From the NCBI GenBank assembly GCA_019744975.1, contig JAIETP010000025.1, positions 124,001 through 188,000 on the forward strand: a stretch of DNA of 64,000 nt. Direction: 5' to 3'. A program made the position numbers and the translations under genes. The notes beneath the pieces are model-generated. The model had not been told where the DNA came from and ran no database searches. It was given only the letters and a program-made list of their open reading frames with translations. The first letter of the stretch is position 1. Each line of letters opens with the position of its first letter. This document shows, piece by piece, positions 9,014 to 16,920 of the stretch. Origin of the DNA: Burkholderiales bacterium. Lineage in GTDB: Bacteria; Pseudomonadota; Gammaproteobacteria; Burkholderiales; SG8-41.

Positions 9014-9901
9014 ATGAAACGTGTCTTTCTGCTGATCGTCACCAACTTCGCGATACTCGCGGTGCTCAGCGTGACCATGCAGTTGCTGGGCATCGATGCT
9101 GCGCTCGAAAACGAGACCGGCCTCAATCTGCAGGGCCTGCTGGTGTTCGCGGCGTTGTTCGGTTTTGGCGGCGCGTTCATTTCACTGCTGATCTCGAAAT
9201 GGATGGCCAAAAGGGCCACGGGTGCACAGGTGATTGAAGTGCCGGCAAACACCACCGAACGCTGGCTGGTGGACACCGTCAAGCGTCAGGCGGAACGCGC
9301 CGGCATCGGCATGCCGGAAGTGGCGATTTACGATGCGCCGGACGTCAACGCCTTCGCCACCGGCTGGAATCGCAACGATGCCCTGGTCGCGGTCAGCACC
9401 GGTCTGCTGAACAACATGACGCAGGACGAAGCCGAGGCGGTCCTGGGTCACGAGATCAGCCACGTCGCCAATGGCGACATGGTGACACTGACCTTGGTGC
9501 AGGGCGTGGTGAATACATTCGTGATCTTCTTCTCGCGCGTGATCGGGTTCTTCGTCGATCGTGTGCTGCTGAAAAACGAGCGGGGTCAGGGGATAGGGTT
9601 TTTTGTCGCCACCTTTGTCGCGCAAATGGTGCTCGGCGTACTGGCGAGCATGGTGGTGGCCTGGGTCAGCCGTCAGCGTGAATTCCGCGCCGATGCCGGT
9701 GGTGCTGAACTGGCCGGCCGGCAGAAAATGATTGCGGCGCTGGAGCGTCTGAAAATGAACCATGAGCAGACGGCCTTGCCTGCGCAGATGTCGGCCTTCG
9801 GCATTTCAGGCGGCGGCGGAATGATGGCGCTGTTCATGTCGCATCCGCCGCTGGATGTGCGGATCGCTGCGCTGCGCGCGGCACAGTCAGGAGCGCAGTA
9901 A
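9014..9901 (+). CDS. htpX: Membrane zinc protease HtpX
   Basis: M48 metalloprotease of the inner membrane that degrades misfolded membrane proteins. Two N-terminal spans (about residues 4-24 and 36-56), the zinc motif HEISH at residues 146-150, two further spans near 160-210 and the third ligand in [10 protein letters not shown] near 223 are all present. At 295 residues it is full length. A sigma-32-like promoter lies upstream and a strong terminator follows, so it is likely a single-gene heat-shock unit. Confidence 0.96.
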   Translation: MKRVFLLIVTNFAILAVLSVTMQLLGIDAALENETGLNLQGLLVFAALFGFGGAFISLLISKWMAKRATGAQVIEVPANTTERWLVDTVKRQAERAGIGMPEVAIYDAPDVNAFATGWNRNDALVAVSTGLLNNMTQDEAEAVLGHEISHVANGDMVTLTLVQGVVNTFVIFFSRVIGFFVDRVLLKNERGQGIGFFVATFVAQMVLGVLASMVVAWVSRQREFRADAGGAELAGRQKMIAALERLKMNHEQTALPAQMSAFGISGGGGMMALFMSHPPLDVRIAALRAAQSGAQ

Positions 9902-9932
9902 ACCAGGGAGTAAAGGTTTTATCCCGCAATAA

Positions 9933-9965
9933 AAAAGACCGCGCTGCGAGGCGCGGTCTTTTTTT
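9933..9965. terminator. Bidirectional rho-independent terminator
   Basis: AAGACCGCGC, loop TGCGAG, GCGCGGTCTT, flanked by an A-run and a T-run. It can end htpX transcripts on the plus strand and the convergent giant gene on the minus strand. Confidence 0.92.
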
Positions 9966-9982
9966 GCGCCCTGTGGCGGTGA

Positions 9983-12900
9983 TCAGGGACGCAGCAACGG
10001 ATCGCGCACGGCGCCCGTCACCGTCAGGCCGCCCCGGGCAACAACCAGACCCTTGCTGCCCAGTTCGGCGTTGATGCGGCCGGACAGGGCGCCGTTGTCA
10101 CCGACGGTAATCGTGCCGCTGGCGTTCAGCGGTCCGGAAGCCAATTGCAGCTGTTTGTAGTTGTAGCGGCCGCCGCTGATGCTGACTGCGCCGCTCAGCG
10201 TGTCAAAACGGGTTTTTCCGCCGCGGGTGCCGCTGGCTGACGGTGCCTGAATGGCGCGCACCACGTCGATATTCATCAGTTCACCGGTGGTGATGGTGAA
10301 CGATGCCTCGGCGGCGCTGGCATCAAACAGCGTTTGCAGGTTTTTACCCCGCAGTGCATAACTGCCGTTCGCACTGATCGAACCATTCGCTGAAAATTCG
10401 CGGGTGTAGGCGGAAATCAGTTCCTGGAGCCGGCCGTTTTCAAGATTGAACTCGCCTTCGACAACCATTTCGCCGCCCCAGGTTGCCTTCAGCGCGCCCT
10501 TGACGCGGCCGCCACCGATGCGCCCCTCAAACGCAGTCACTGTCGCCTGCTGGCGGTCGACCTGTGCGGTGACGGAAAGGTCGCTGAAGTTCAGCGCCGG
10601 TCCCACCGGCGGCTGCCATTCACGCGCATCAATCGCCAGCGCGAGCCCGTTGTCCTTCGGCGTGGCATTGACAGTGATTTTTCCGTCACTCAGACGCATT
10701 TTCTGCAGGGCACCGTTACGGCCAAAATTGATCAGTGCTTCAAATTGCGGCACATCGACGGGAATGCCGTTGACCTTGACGTTGGTCAGACGCAACTGGC
10801 TGATTTGCAGTGCGGCACCATCCGCTTTTGACATTGCCGGAAGCAGGTCAATGCCGCTGGATTCGATGGTGATCGCATTGGCGCTGATGGTGTCGAACTC
10901 CTGTGTACCAAGCAGCAGGCTCCAGGGCATCATCGGGATGCTGACCGAGTCGGCCTTGATTTGCTGGGTGCTGCCGATGCTGATCTGTTCGAGGCGCAGC
11001 ATCTGCTCCGGGTAAACCGTGTAGCGCATGTTGGCGATGCGTACCGGTTGTTTGAAACGTTGCGATACCCGCTCCTGTACCTGCGGCACGTAGCTGCCCA
11101 GCGGCATCAGTTGCAGTGCTCCCAATCCGCCCGCAACCAGGACCAGCAGGCCGATGCCGGCCATTGCGGCCTTGCTGCGCGGCTTTTTGTCGGAACGGAA
11201 GGACGATGCGGCGTCGCGCGCCTCGGATTCCATGCGCAATTTGCGGTCGGCGGCGGCAACTTTGGCGCGTTCCGCTGCCTCGGCGCGGTAACGGGCGTCG
11301 GCTTCGACTTCGGCGCGGGCGCGGGCGCGTAATTCCTCGTCCACCCGCGACTTGACGTTTTTCTCCGCGCTATCGCGTAGTTCCTGTTCGCGTACCACGC
11401 GCTCCACGGCTTCCTTTTTGGCGCGGTCTTCCGCCTGGGCGCGGGCTTGTTTCTCGGCCTCCATCTGTGCCTTGGCTTTGGCGACTGCGGCTTCGGCCAT
11501 CTGGGCGCGGTGCTCGGCATCTTCGCGGGCTTTTTTGCTTTCCGCGCTTTCACCGGAACCCGCATTGCGGGCCAGGCGTTCGGCGTCTTCCCGGGCCTTG
11601 TGGGCGATTTCGAGCTGGCGGTCGGCTTCTTCGCGCGCCTTGCGTTCGGCCACGGTGCGCGCGGCAATCTCGGCCTGTGATTTTTTCTCGGCCTCCTCGC
11701 GTTTGCGGCGCTCGACTTCCATGACCGCTTCAACTTCGGCGCGGGCCTTGGCTTCGGCCTCGGCCTGCACCTTGCGGATGGCTTCTTCGCGCAGTTCGCG
11801 CTCGGCGGTGACTTTGGCCTCGGCCTCCTCGCGGGCGCGCCGCTCGGCGGCGATCCGGCTTTCCATATCCTCGCGGGCGCGTTTTTCTTCCTCGGCGCGG
11901 GTTTCCGCTTCGGCGGAAGCCTGTCGTGCCTGTTCGCGCAGCGCTTTCAATTCGGCGTTCGCCCTGGCATCAGCTTCAGCGCGCGCTTTTTGCTCGGCTT
12001 CAACGGCAATTCTGCGCTGTTCTTCATCGCGCGCGCGGGCTTCGGCTTCGGCTTTGGCGCGGGCTTCGGCGGCGACGCGGGCTTCCGCTTCAGCGCGCGC
12101 CCGGGCCTTGGCTTCTTCCAGGGCCCGCATCGCAGCCACGGCCTTGGCCATGGATTCCGGATCCGAGCCCTGCGTGGCGGCGCGGGCTTCGGCGGCCGCT
12201 TTGGCCCGCGCCGCTTCTTCCGCCATCTGGCGTGCCTGTGCAACCGCGTCCTCGGCTGCTTTGGCGCGTGCTTCAGCTTCTTCCAGCGCCTTGCGCTCGG
12301 CCTCGAGGCGCGCCTTGATGTCTGCTTCCATCCGGACGCGGGCTTCGGCCTCGCGTTTGACGGAATCCTGGGCGCGGGCGAGGGCTTCGCTCATCGCTTT
12401 CATCTGTGCTTCGAGGGCTTCGCGCGCCTTGGTCTCCGCGGCGGCATGGGCGTTGGCTTCGAGCTCGGCTTTGGCCTGGGCTTCGGCTTCGACGCGGGCC
12501 TTGGCCTCCGAGCTTGCTTTTGCCACGGCATCGGCTTTGGCCCGGGCTTCGGACTGCGCGCGTGCCCGGGCTTCGGCTTCGGCCTTGGCCGAGGCTTCCT
12601 GCGCGGCCTTGAGGCGGATTTCTGCCGCGGCTTTGGCCTGGGCGTCAGCCGCAGCCTTGGACTCGGCTTCGGCTTTGGCGCGGGCTTCGGCGGCGACGCG
12701 GGCCGCTGCATCGGCTCGGGCCTTGGCTTCCGCTTCGGCTTTGGCGCGGACATCGGCCGCGGCACGGGCCTGGGCTTCGGCCTGTTGCCGGGCCTTGGCT
12801 TCCATGGCGGCTTTGGCCGCGGCCAGCGCACGGGCCTTGGCCTGGGTTTCCTTCTCTTTGCGGGCTTCGGCTTCGGCGTTGACTTTGGCCACGGCCGCGG

Positions 12901-13240
12901 GGGAGGTGAAGTCAAGGTCCATTTCACCGTCTTCGGCGGCTGGTGCGGCCGCGGCCGGCGCCGGTGTCCGTCCTGCGGGTGTCGCCGGGGCGGGGGTGGA
13001 TTTGGCGACGGGCGCGGACGGGGTCGAGAAAACCTTGACGTGCCCCGACTTGGTCAATTCATCGAGTACGCCCTCGACATCCTTGGGATCCAGTTTGCTT
13101 TTTGCAACCAGTTCGGCAAAAGTCGATTTACCGTCCACCGACAGAAAAATATTGCCGGAATTGCGATCCAGCTTGAGGGTTTTGTTCTTGAAATCAAGAA
13201 CGCCCTTGGAGGTTTTGGCGTAGACAGTTTGCGGGTGCAT
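9983..13240 (-). CDS. Giant Ala/Glu-rich coiled-coil protein with AsmA-like C-terminus
   Basis: A 1085-residue protein in three parts. Residues 1-70 form a small domain (TVYAKTSKG ... LTKSGHVKVF) that also begins the receiver protein encoded at 6616-7398. Residues about 120-685 are an almost unbroken run of Ala, Glu, Lys and Arg in AEAKAKAEAEAR-type repeats, predicting a very long helix or coiled coil. One membrane span follows (about 692-711). The rest resembles AsmA-like repeats (GKTRFDTLSGAVSISGG near 1010), usually periplasmic in lipid-transport proteins. The layout suggests a cytoplasmic rod tied to an envelope domain. The coiled-coil DNA is internally repetitive: 12042-12081 and 12663-12702 are identical. 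Function unknown. Confidence 0.82.
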   Translation of the reverse strand: MHPQTVYAKTSKGVLDFKNKTLKLDRNSGNIFLSVDGKSTFAELVAKSKLDPKDVEGVLDELTKSGHVKVFSTPSAPVAKSTPAPATPAGRTPAPAAAAPAAEDGEMDLDFTSPAAVAKVNAEAEARKEKETQAKARALAAAKAAMEAKARQQAEAQARAAADVRAKAEAEAKARADAAARVAAEARAKAEAESKAAADAQAKAAAEIRLKAAQEASAKAEAEARARAQSEARAKADAVAKASSEAKARVEAEAQAKAELEANAHAAAETKAREALEAQMKAMSEALARAQDSVKREAEARVRMEADIKARLEAERKALEEAEARAKAAEDAVAQARQMAEEAARAKAAAEARAATQGSDPESMAKAVAAMRALEEAKARARAEAEARVAAEARAKAEAEARARDEEQRRIAVEAEQKARAEADARANAELKALREQARQASAEAETRAEEEKRAREDMESRIAAERRAREEAEAKVTAERELREEAIRKVQAEAEAKARAEVEAVMEVERRKREEAEKKSQAEIAARTVAERKAREEADRQLEIAHKAREDAERLARNAGSGESAESKKAREDAEHRAQMAEAAVAKAKAQMEAEKQARAQAEDRAKKEAVERVVREQELRDSAEKNVKSRVDEELRARARAEVEADARYRAEAAERAKVAAADRKLRMESEARDAASSFRSDKKPRSKAAMAGIGLLVLVAGGLGALQLMPLGSYVPQVQERVSQRFKQPVRIANMRYTVYPEQMLRLEQISIGSTQQIKADSVSIPMMPWSLLLGTQEFDTISANAITIESSGIDLLPAMSKADGAALQISQLRLTNVKVNGIPVDVPQFEALINFGRNGALQKMRLSDGKITVNATPKDNGLALAIDAREWQPPVGPALNFSDLSVTAQVDRQQATVTAFEGRIGGGRVKGALKATWGGEMVVEGEFNLENGRLQELISAYTREFSANGSISANGSYALRGKNLQTLFDASAAEASFTITTGELMNIDVVRAIQAPSASGTRGGKTRFDTLSGAVSISGGRYNYKQLQLASGPLNASGTITVGDNGALSGRINAELGSKGLVVARGGLTVTGAVRDPLLRP
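12042..12702 (-). repeat. Internal repeats in the coiled-coil coding region
   Basis: The coding DNA for the Ala/Glu-rich rod is built from short degenerate units reading GCTTCGGC/GCGGGC on the plus strand. The clearest long match is a 40-base exact duplication, 12042-12081 against 12663-12702. Such repeats favour in-frame expansion and contraction. Confidence 0.7.
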
Positions 13241-13362
13241 GGCATTAACACCGTGATTTATTGGACAGTTTTTCTGCGGTCCGGCCGCCGACCCGATTGC
13301 CCGCGCTCCCCGCTGGAACTTCGAGGTGCAGCTGGCAGTGCCGACATTGCATGTGCCGGGTC

Positions 13363-13391
13363 ATTATAGTTACTATAGCCGGATACAACAA
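13363..13391 (-). promoter_or_regulatory. Sigma-70 promoter for the giant coiled-coil gene
   Basis: On the minus strand TTGTTG (13391-13386) and a perfect TATAAT (13368-13363) are 17 bases apart. Transcription would start near 13355, giving a leader of about 115 bases. The -35 box is next to the start of the divergent HD-domain gene, so the two promoters overlap. Confidence 0.6.
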
Positions 13392-13392
13392 A

Positions 13393-14394
13393 ATGATGCA
13401 TATGGATACGCGATTTTCACCCGTACCTGATTCCTCAGGTGCTCCAGACTCTCCAGAATCTTCAGGCGGCCGCCGTTCGACAATGGATGTGACGAATCGG
13501 GTCGACACCATGGATCCGGTGTCTGTTTCCTTCGAAGTCGCGCAAATTTACGAGCGCTTGTACCGGCGTGAATTTCCTTCCAGCCTGATACGGGTGTTTG
13601 CCGATGTCGGCCGCCTGTACAGCGGTGAATTTCCCGGCTACCATCCCTGCGAAACCGATTATCACGATGTCCAGCACATCCTCGAGGTGACGCTGGCGAT
13701 GACACGGCTGATGGATGGCTGCGCACAAGCCGCCAGCACGCAGGTCATGGACGAACGCCTGTTCCGGCTGGGCACCGTCAGCGCGCTGTTCCACGATATA
13801 GGCTATTTGCGCCGGCTCGACGATAACGAAAAGAAGCACGGCGCGGAATACACCCGCACCCACGTCGGCCGTGGTGCCGAATTCATGTCCTGGTATTTGC
13901 CGGAAGTCGGCCTGGAAGATCTGGCTGGTCCCGCCGCGCGCATCGTGCATTTCACCGGTTACGAAGTGCCGGTGGGCAACATCCAGATCGAACCGCAGTA
14001 CCGGATGGTCGGCAACCTGCTTGGCAGCGCCGACATCCTTGCGCAGATGGCGGACCGGTATTACCTGGAGAAATGCCGGGATCGCCTGTATCCGGAGTTC
14101 GTGCTCGGCGGCATTGCCCGCCAGATCGACGCCCAGGGTCAGGAGAAAGTCATTTTTGCCTCGCCGGCCGACCTGATTTTCAAGACCCCCGGCTTTTTTG
14201 CCGGTGCGCACAAGCGCCTGGAGCAGGACCTTGGCGGCGTCTATCGTTACGCAGACAGCCACTTCAAGGGCGAGAATCTTTATTACTCGGTCGTGCGCAA
14301 GAATATCGATTACGCGCGCACAATTTCCGAAACGCAGGACGTATCCCTGCTGCGCCGCAAATTGCCGGACAGCAGCCTCCAGGAAGCGGCATAA
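13393..14394 (+). CDS. HD-domain phosphohydrolase-like protein
   Basis: A 333-residue cytoplasmic protein with an HD-type metal-binding core: YHDVQHILEV near residue 90 and FHDIGYLR near 133, then an EYTRTHVGRGAEF helix. HD proteins of this kind hydrolyse phosphate esters, often nucleotides or cyclic nucleotides; the substrate here is unknown. The ATG at 13393 (MMHMDTRF) is chosen because the upstream in-frame extension runs across the divergent promoter; ATGs at 13402 and near 13483 are alternatives, and the first 40 residues look unstructured. It is divergent from the giant gene. Confidence 0.75.
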   Translation: MMHMDTRFSPVPDSSGAPDSPESSGGRRSTMDVTNRVDTMDPVSVSFEVAQIYERLYRREFPSSLIRVFADVGRLYSGEFPGYHPCETDYHDVQHILEVTLAMTRLMDGCAQAASTQVMDERLFRLGTVSALFHDIGYLRRLDDNEKKHGAEYTRTHVGRGAEFMSWYLPEVGLEDLAGPAARIVHFTGYEVPVGNIQIEPQYRMVGNLLGSADILAQMADRYYLEKCRDRLYPEFVLGGIARQIDAQGQEKVIFASPADLIFKTPGFFAGAHKRLEQDLGGVYRYADSHFKGENLYYSVVRKNIDYARTISETQDVSLLRRKLPDSSLQEAA

Positions 14395-14437
14395 CCCGGA
14401 CGGCCGCTGTTTCTGCCCCTTGTTTCCAGGTTCAGGG

Positions 14438-15433
14438 TCAGGACACCTTCAGCAGTATTTTTCCCGTGTGCTGGCTGGCTTCCATCAGTGCATGCGCCTT
14501 GGCCGCGTCACGCAGCGGCAGTGCGCTGTGCGTGACCACCCTGATTTTGCCGCTGGCGATATGCGGCCATACCTGTGCTTCGAGTTCGCGCGCGATACGC
14601 GCCTTGAACGCGTCGGGGCGGGTGCGCAGCGTGGAACCGGTGTAACTCAGCCTTTTAAGCATCACCGGCATCAGGTTGATTTCCACTTTTGAGCCGGCGC
14701 CGAAGGCGAGCTGGATGATGCGTGCATCGTGACTGGCGGCTTTAAAGTTTTTCTCGATGTTCGGACCACCGACAATGTCGAGAATCACATTGGCTCCGCC
14801 TTCAGCGCGCACCGCTTCGACAAAATCTTCCTTCCGGTAATCAACCACGCGGTCCGCGCCGAGTTCCTTGCACACCCTGCAGCGCGCATCGGGACTGTCG
14901 GTGGCGATGACTTTGGCGCCGAAGGCCTTGCCAAGCTGGATGCAAGTGGTGCCGATGCCGCCGGCGCCGCCATGCACCAGGAAGATTTCCCCGGCCTTGA
15001 GGCCGGCGCCGATGAAGACATTGCTCCACACGGTGAAAAAGGTTTCGGGCAGGCCGGCGGCATCGACCATGCTGATTCCCTTGGGCACGGTGAGGCAGTG
15101 TTCGGCATCAACCGCAACATATTCGGCATAACCGCCGCCGTTGGTCAGCGCGACGACTTGGTCGCCGATGGCCCAGCGTTGCACGTTCGCACCTTTGGCG
15201 ACGATTTCACCGGAAACTTCCAGTCCCGGCAGATCGGATGCACCCTTGGGTGCCGGATAGAGACCCTTGCGTTGCATGATGTCTGGGCCATTGATGCCGG
15301 CGGCGACCACCCTGATCAGCACCTCATGGGCTTTGGCTGCCGGCAGCGGACGTTCGACCGGTTTCAGGACCTCGGGGCCGCCGGGGGCGGAAATTTCCAC
15401 GGCGTGCATGGTGGCAGGCAGAGAATTGCTCAT
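14438..15433 (-). CDS. NAD(P)H quinone oxidoreductase, PIG3/QOR type
   Basis: Zinc-free medium-chain dehydrogenase/reductase that reduces quinones or enones with NADPH. The N-terminal GroES-like domain (MHAVEISAPGGPEVL) is followed by the Rossmann motif VHGGAGGIGTTCIQLGKAFG and the PIG3-type TGSTLRTRP segment near residue 268. Length (331 residues) is typical. A GAGGAG ribosome site precedes the ATG at 15433. It is the last gene of a long minus-strand operon that starts near 21118 and follows the enoyl-CoA hydratase gene by 15 bases, fitting a role in fatty or aromatic acid breakdown. Confidence 0.9.
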   Translation of the reverse strand: MSNSLPATMHAVEISAPGGPEVLKPVERPLPAAKAHEVLIRVVAAGINGPDIMQRKGLYPAPKGASDLPGLEVSGEIVAKGANVQRWAIGDQVVALTNGGGYAEYVAVDAEHCLTVPKGISMVDAAGLPETFFTVWSNVFIGAGLKAGEIFLVHGGAGGIGTTCIQLGKAFGAKVIATDSPDARCRVCKELGADRVVDYRKEDFVEAVRAEGGANVILDIVGGPNIEKNFKAASHDARIIQLAFGAGSKVEINLMPVMLKRLSYTGSTLRTRPDAFKARIARELEAQVWPHIASGKIRVVTHSALPLRDAAKAHALMEASQHTGKILLKVS

Positions 15434-15448
15434 GTTGCTCCTCGTTTT

Positions 15449-16174
15449 TTACTTGGTGGTTTCGCGGTATTTGCGGATGCGTTCCTTCAGCCCCGGTGTG
15501 CTGACCGAACGCGCCAGTTCGGCCATGTCTTCGGCGCGGCTGTCGGTCACGGTGCGACGATGCAGCGCGGCTGCTGCGGCAGGGGTCAGGGTTTCGGCGG
15601 CCTGTTGCGCAGCGATGACCTGTGCCGGCCATTCTTCCTGCGCGTTGATGCCGGTGAGGAATCCCGCGGCCAGCGCTTCAGTTGCATCGAAAGTGCGCGA
15701 GGTCGACAGGATTTCACGGGCCCGGTCTGCGCCGATGCGATGCATCAACCGGCGGGTGCCGAGTACCACACCGAAACGCAGGCCGGGCAAGCGGAAAGTG
15801 GAGCCGGGGGCGGCAATCCGGATGCCGCAACTGGCGACGATGTCGGCGCCGGCGCCGAAGACGCGGCCGTGGGCCAGCGCCAGTGTCTCGCAGGGAGCGT
15901 GGTGCAGCGACTGGAGCAGGGTCTCGATGCGAATGAAGCGCAGCGCGAGGTCGCCCTCACTCTGCGCCTGTGCGTCGGTGAAGTCGAAGCCGGCGCAAAA
16001 GTGCGATCCCGTGCCATCGAGGATCAGCAGCCGGGTGCCGTCGGTGGCGGCATATTCGACGGCATCAATCAGGGCTTCGACCAGCGGCGCCGACAGCGCA
16101 TTGGCCTTCTGCGGCCGGTTCAGTGTCAGCCGGGTGACGTGGTTCTCGTGTTTGCGCAGCAGTTCGTCGCTCAT
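15449..16174 (-). CDS. Enoyl-CoA hydratase/isomerase family protein
   Basis: Crotonase-fold enzyme of 241 residues. LTLNRPQKANALSAPLVEAL and the oxyanion-hole segments GSHFCAGFDF (near residue 60) and GRVFGAGADIVASCGIRIA (near 104) are typical. The usual catalytic Glu of hydratases near GGG..L is not obvious, so isomerase, hydrolase or another crotonase reaction is possible. It lies between the quinone oxidoreductase gene and the dioxygenase-like gene in the minus-strand operon. Confidence 0.87.
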   Translation of the reverse strand: MSDELLRKHENHVTRLTLNRPQKANALSAPLVEALIDAVEYAATDGTRLLILDGTGSHFCAGFDFTDAQAQSEGDLALRFIRIETLLQSLHHAPCETLALAHGRVFGAGADIVASCGIRIAAPGSTFRLPGLRFGVVLGTRRLMHRIGADRAREILSTSRTFDATEALAAGFLTGINAQEEWPAQVIAAQQAAETLTPAAAAALHRRTVTDSRAEDMAELARSVSTPGLKERIRKYRETTK

Positions 16175-16194
16175 GGGGATGCCTTTAACACCTT

Positions 16195-16291
16195 AGCCAC
16201 AGAGGGCACAGAGAACACAGAGGAATTCAGGGTGAAGGGTTGCATTTGTGCAGGTTCGGGTTTTCTCTGTGAACTCTGTGTCCTCTGTGGC
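16195..16291. repeat. Inverted repeat with 28-base arms
   Basis: Left arm 16195-16222 begins AGCCACAGAGGGCACAGAG; right arm 16264-16291 is its reverse complement with three mismatches, separated by 41 bases. CCACAGAGGACACAGAG-type repeats are found between genes in many Proteobacteria. A transcript would form a long hairpin between the dioxygenase-like and hydratase genes. Confidence 0.82.
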
Positions 16292-16303
16292 TGCTTTTGC
16301 TTT

Positions 16304-16918
16304 TCAGCTTTGTATGCTGGCGCGCACTTCGGCGGAGCGGTCCCAGAAATTCGGCATCTGCGTGCTCGAATAGCCCGAGACAAACGGTTTGTCGATGCCG
16401 GTGGCGGCATCGAAAACGTGTCGTTTGACCGCGCCGATGTTGGCGCCGTAGACGTGGATGCTGATCGAAACCCGGTCGTCATAGGCATTGGCGACTTCAT
16501 GAATGTCGCCGACAGTCGGGGATACCCGGTCGACTTCACCCGGCAGCAGCCGTGCCGTTTCGCTGGCGGCCATCGGTTTTCCTGTGCCGGCATTTTCAAA
16601 GCGGCGGCAGGACTCGGCGCCGCGCATCATGCCGACCATGCCCCAGACCATGTGGTCGTGCACCGGTGTTTTCTGGCCCGGCCCCCAGACAAAGCTGACC
16701 ACCGAAAACCTTTCCAGCGGATCGCAGTAGAGCAGGTACTGCTGGTAGAACTGCGGATGCGGCTGTGCGTATTCATCGGGCAGCCAGTCGTCATGCTTGA
16801 TCAGATCGCCGAGCAGTTTGCCGCCGGCATCGAGCATGGTTTTTTCGTCGTTGCCGTTTTTCTCCGCAAGGCGGGTGAACTCGGCGACAAAATGACGGAA
16901 GCGGGCAGTGTTTTTCAT
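16304..16918 (-). CDS. Cysteine dioxygenase-like cupin (thiol dioxygenase)
   Basis: Cupin of the cysteine/3-mercaptopropionate dioxygenase family, which adds O2 to a thiol to make a sulfinic acid using Fe(II). The three-His iron site is visible: His87 and His89 in TPVHDHMVWGMVG and His140 in GDIHEVAN. Length (204 residues) matches the family. ATG 16918 is chosen over TTG 16924 because it follows the CoA-transferase stop (16921) by two bases, with GAAAGA upstream. Position beside CoA-transferase genes suggests a sulfur-containing organic acid as substrate, which is inference. Confidence 0.84.
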   Translation of the reverse strand: MKNTARFRHFVAEFTRLAEKNGNDEKTMLDAGGKLLGDLIKHDDWLPDEYAQPHPQFYQQYLLYCDPLERFSVVSFVWGPGQKTPVHDHMVWGMVGMMRGAESCRRFENAGTGKPMAASETARLLPGEVDRVSPTVGDIHEVANAYDDRVSISIHVYGANIGAVKRHVFDAATGIDKPFVSGYSSTQMPNFWDRSAEVRASIQS

Positions 16919-16920
16919 AT

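Noticed and set aside
11352-13223. Very long open frame (over 600 codons, Ser/Ala/Arg-rich) on the plus strand opposite the giant coiled-coil gene
   Set aside because: It follows from the biased GCG/GCC/GAG codons of the Ala/Glu-rich gene on the other strand; it has no domain, no ribosome site and low complexity.
11990-13369. Gly/Phe-rich frame resembling a repetitive secreted protein on the plus strand
   Set aside because: It is another shadow of the coiled-coil repeats, crossing the promoter of the giant gene.
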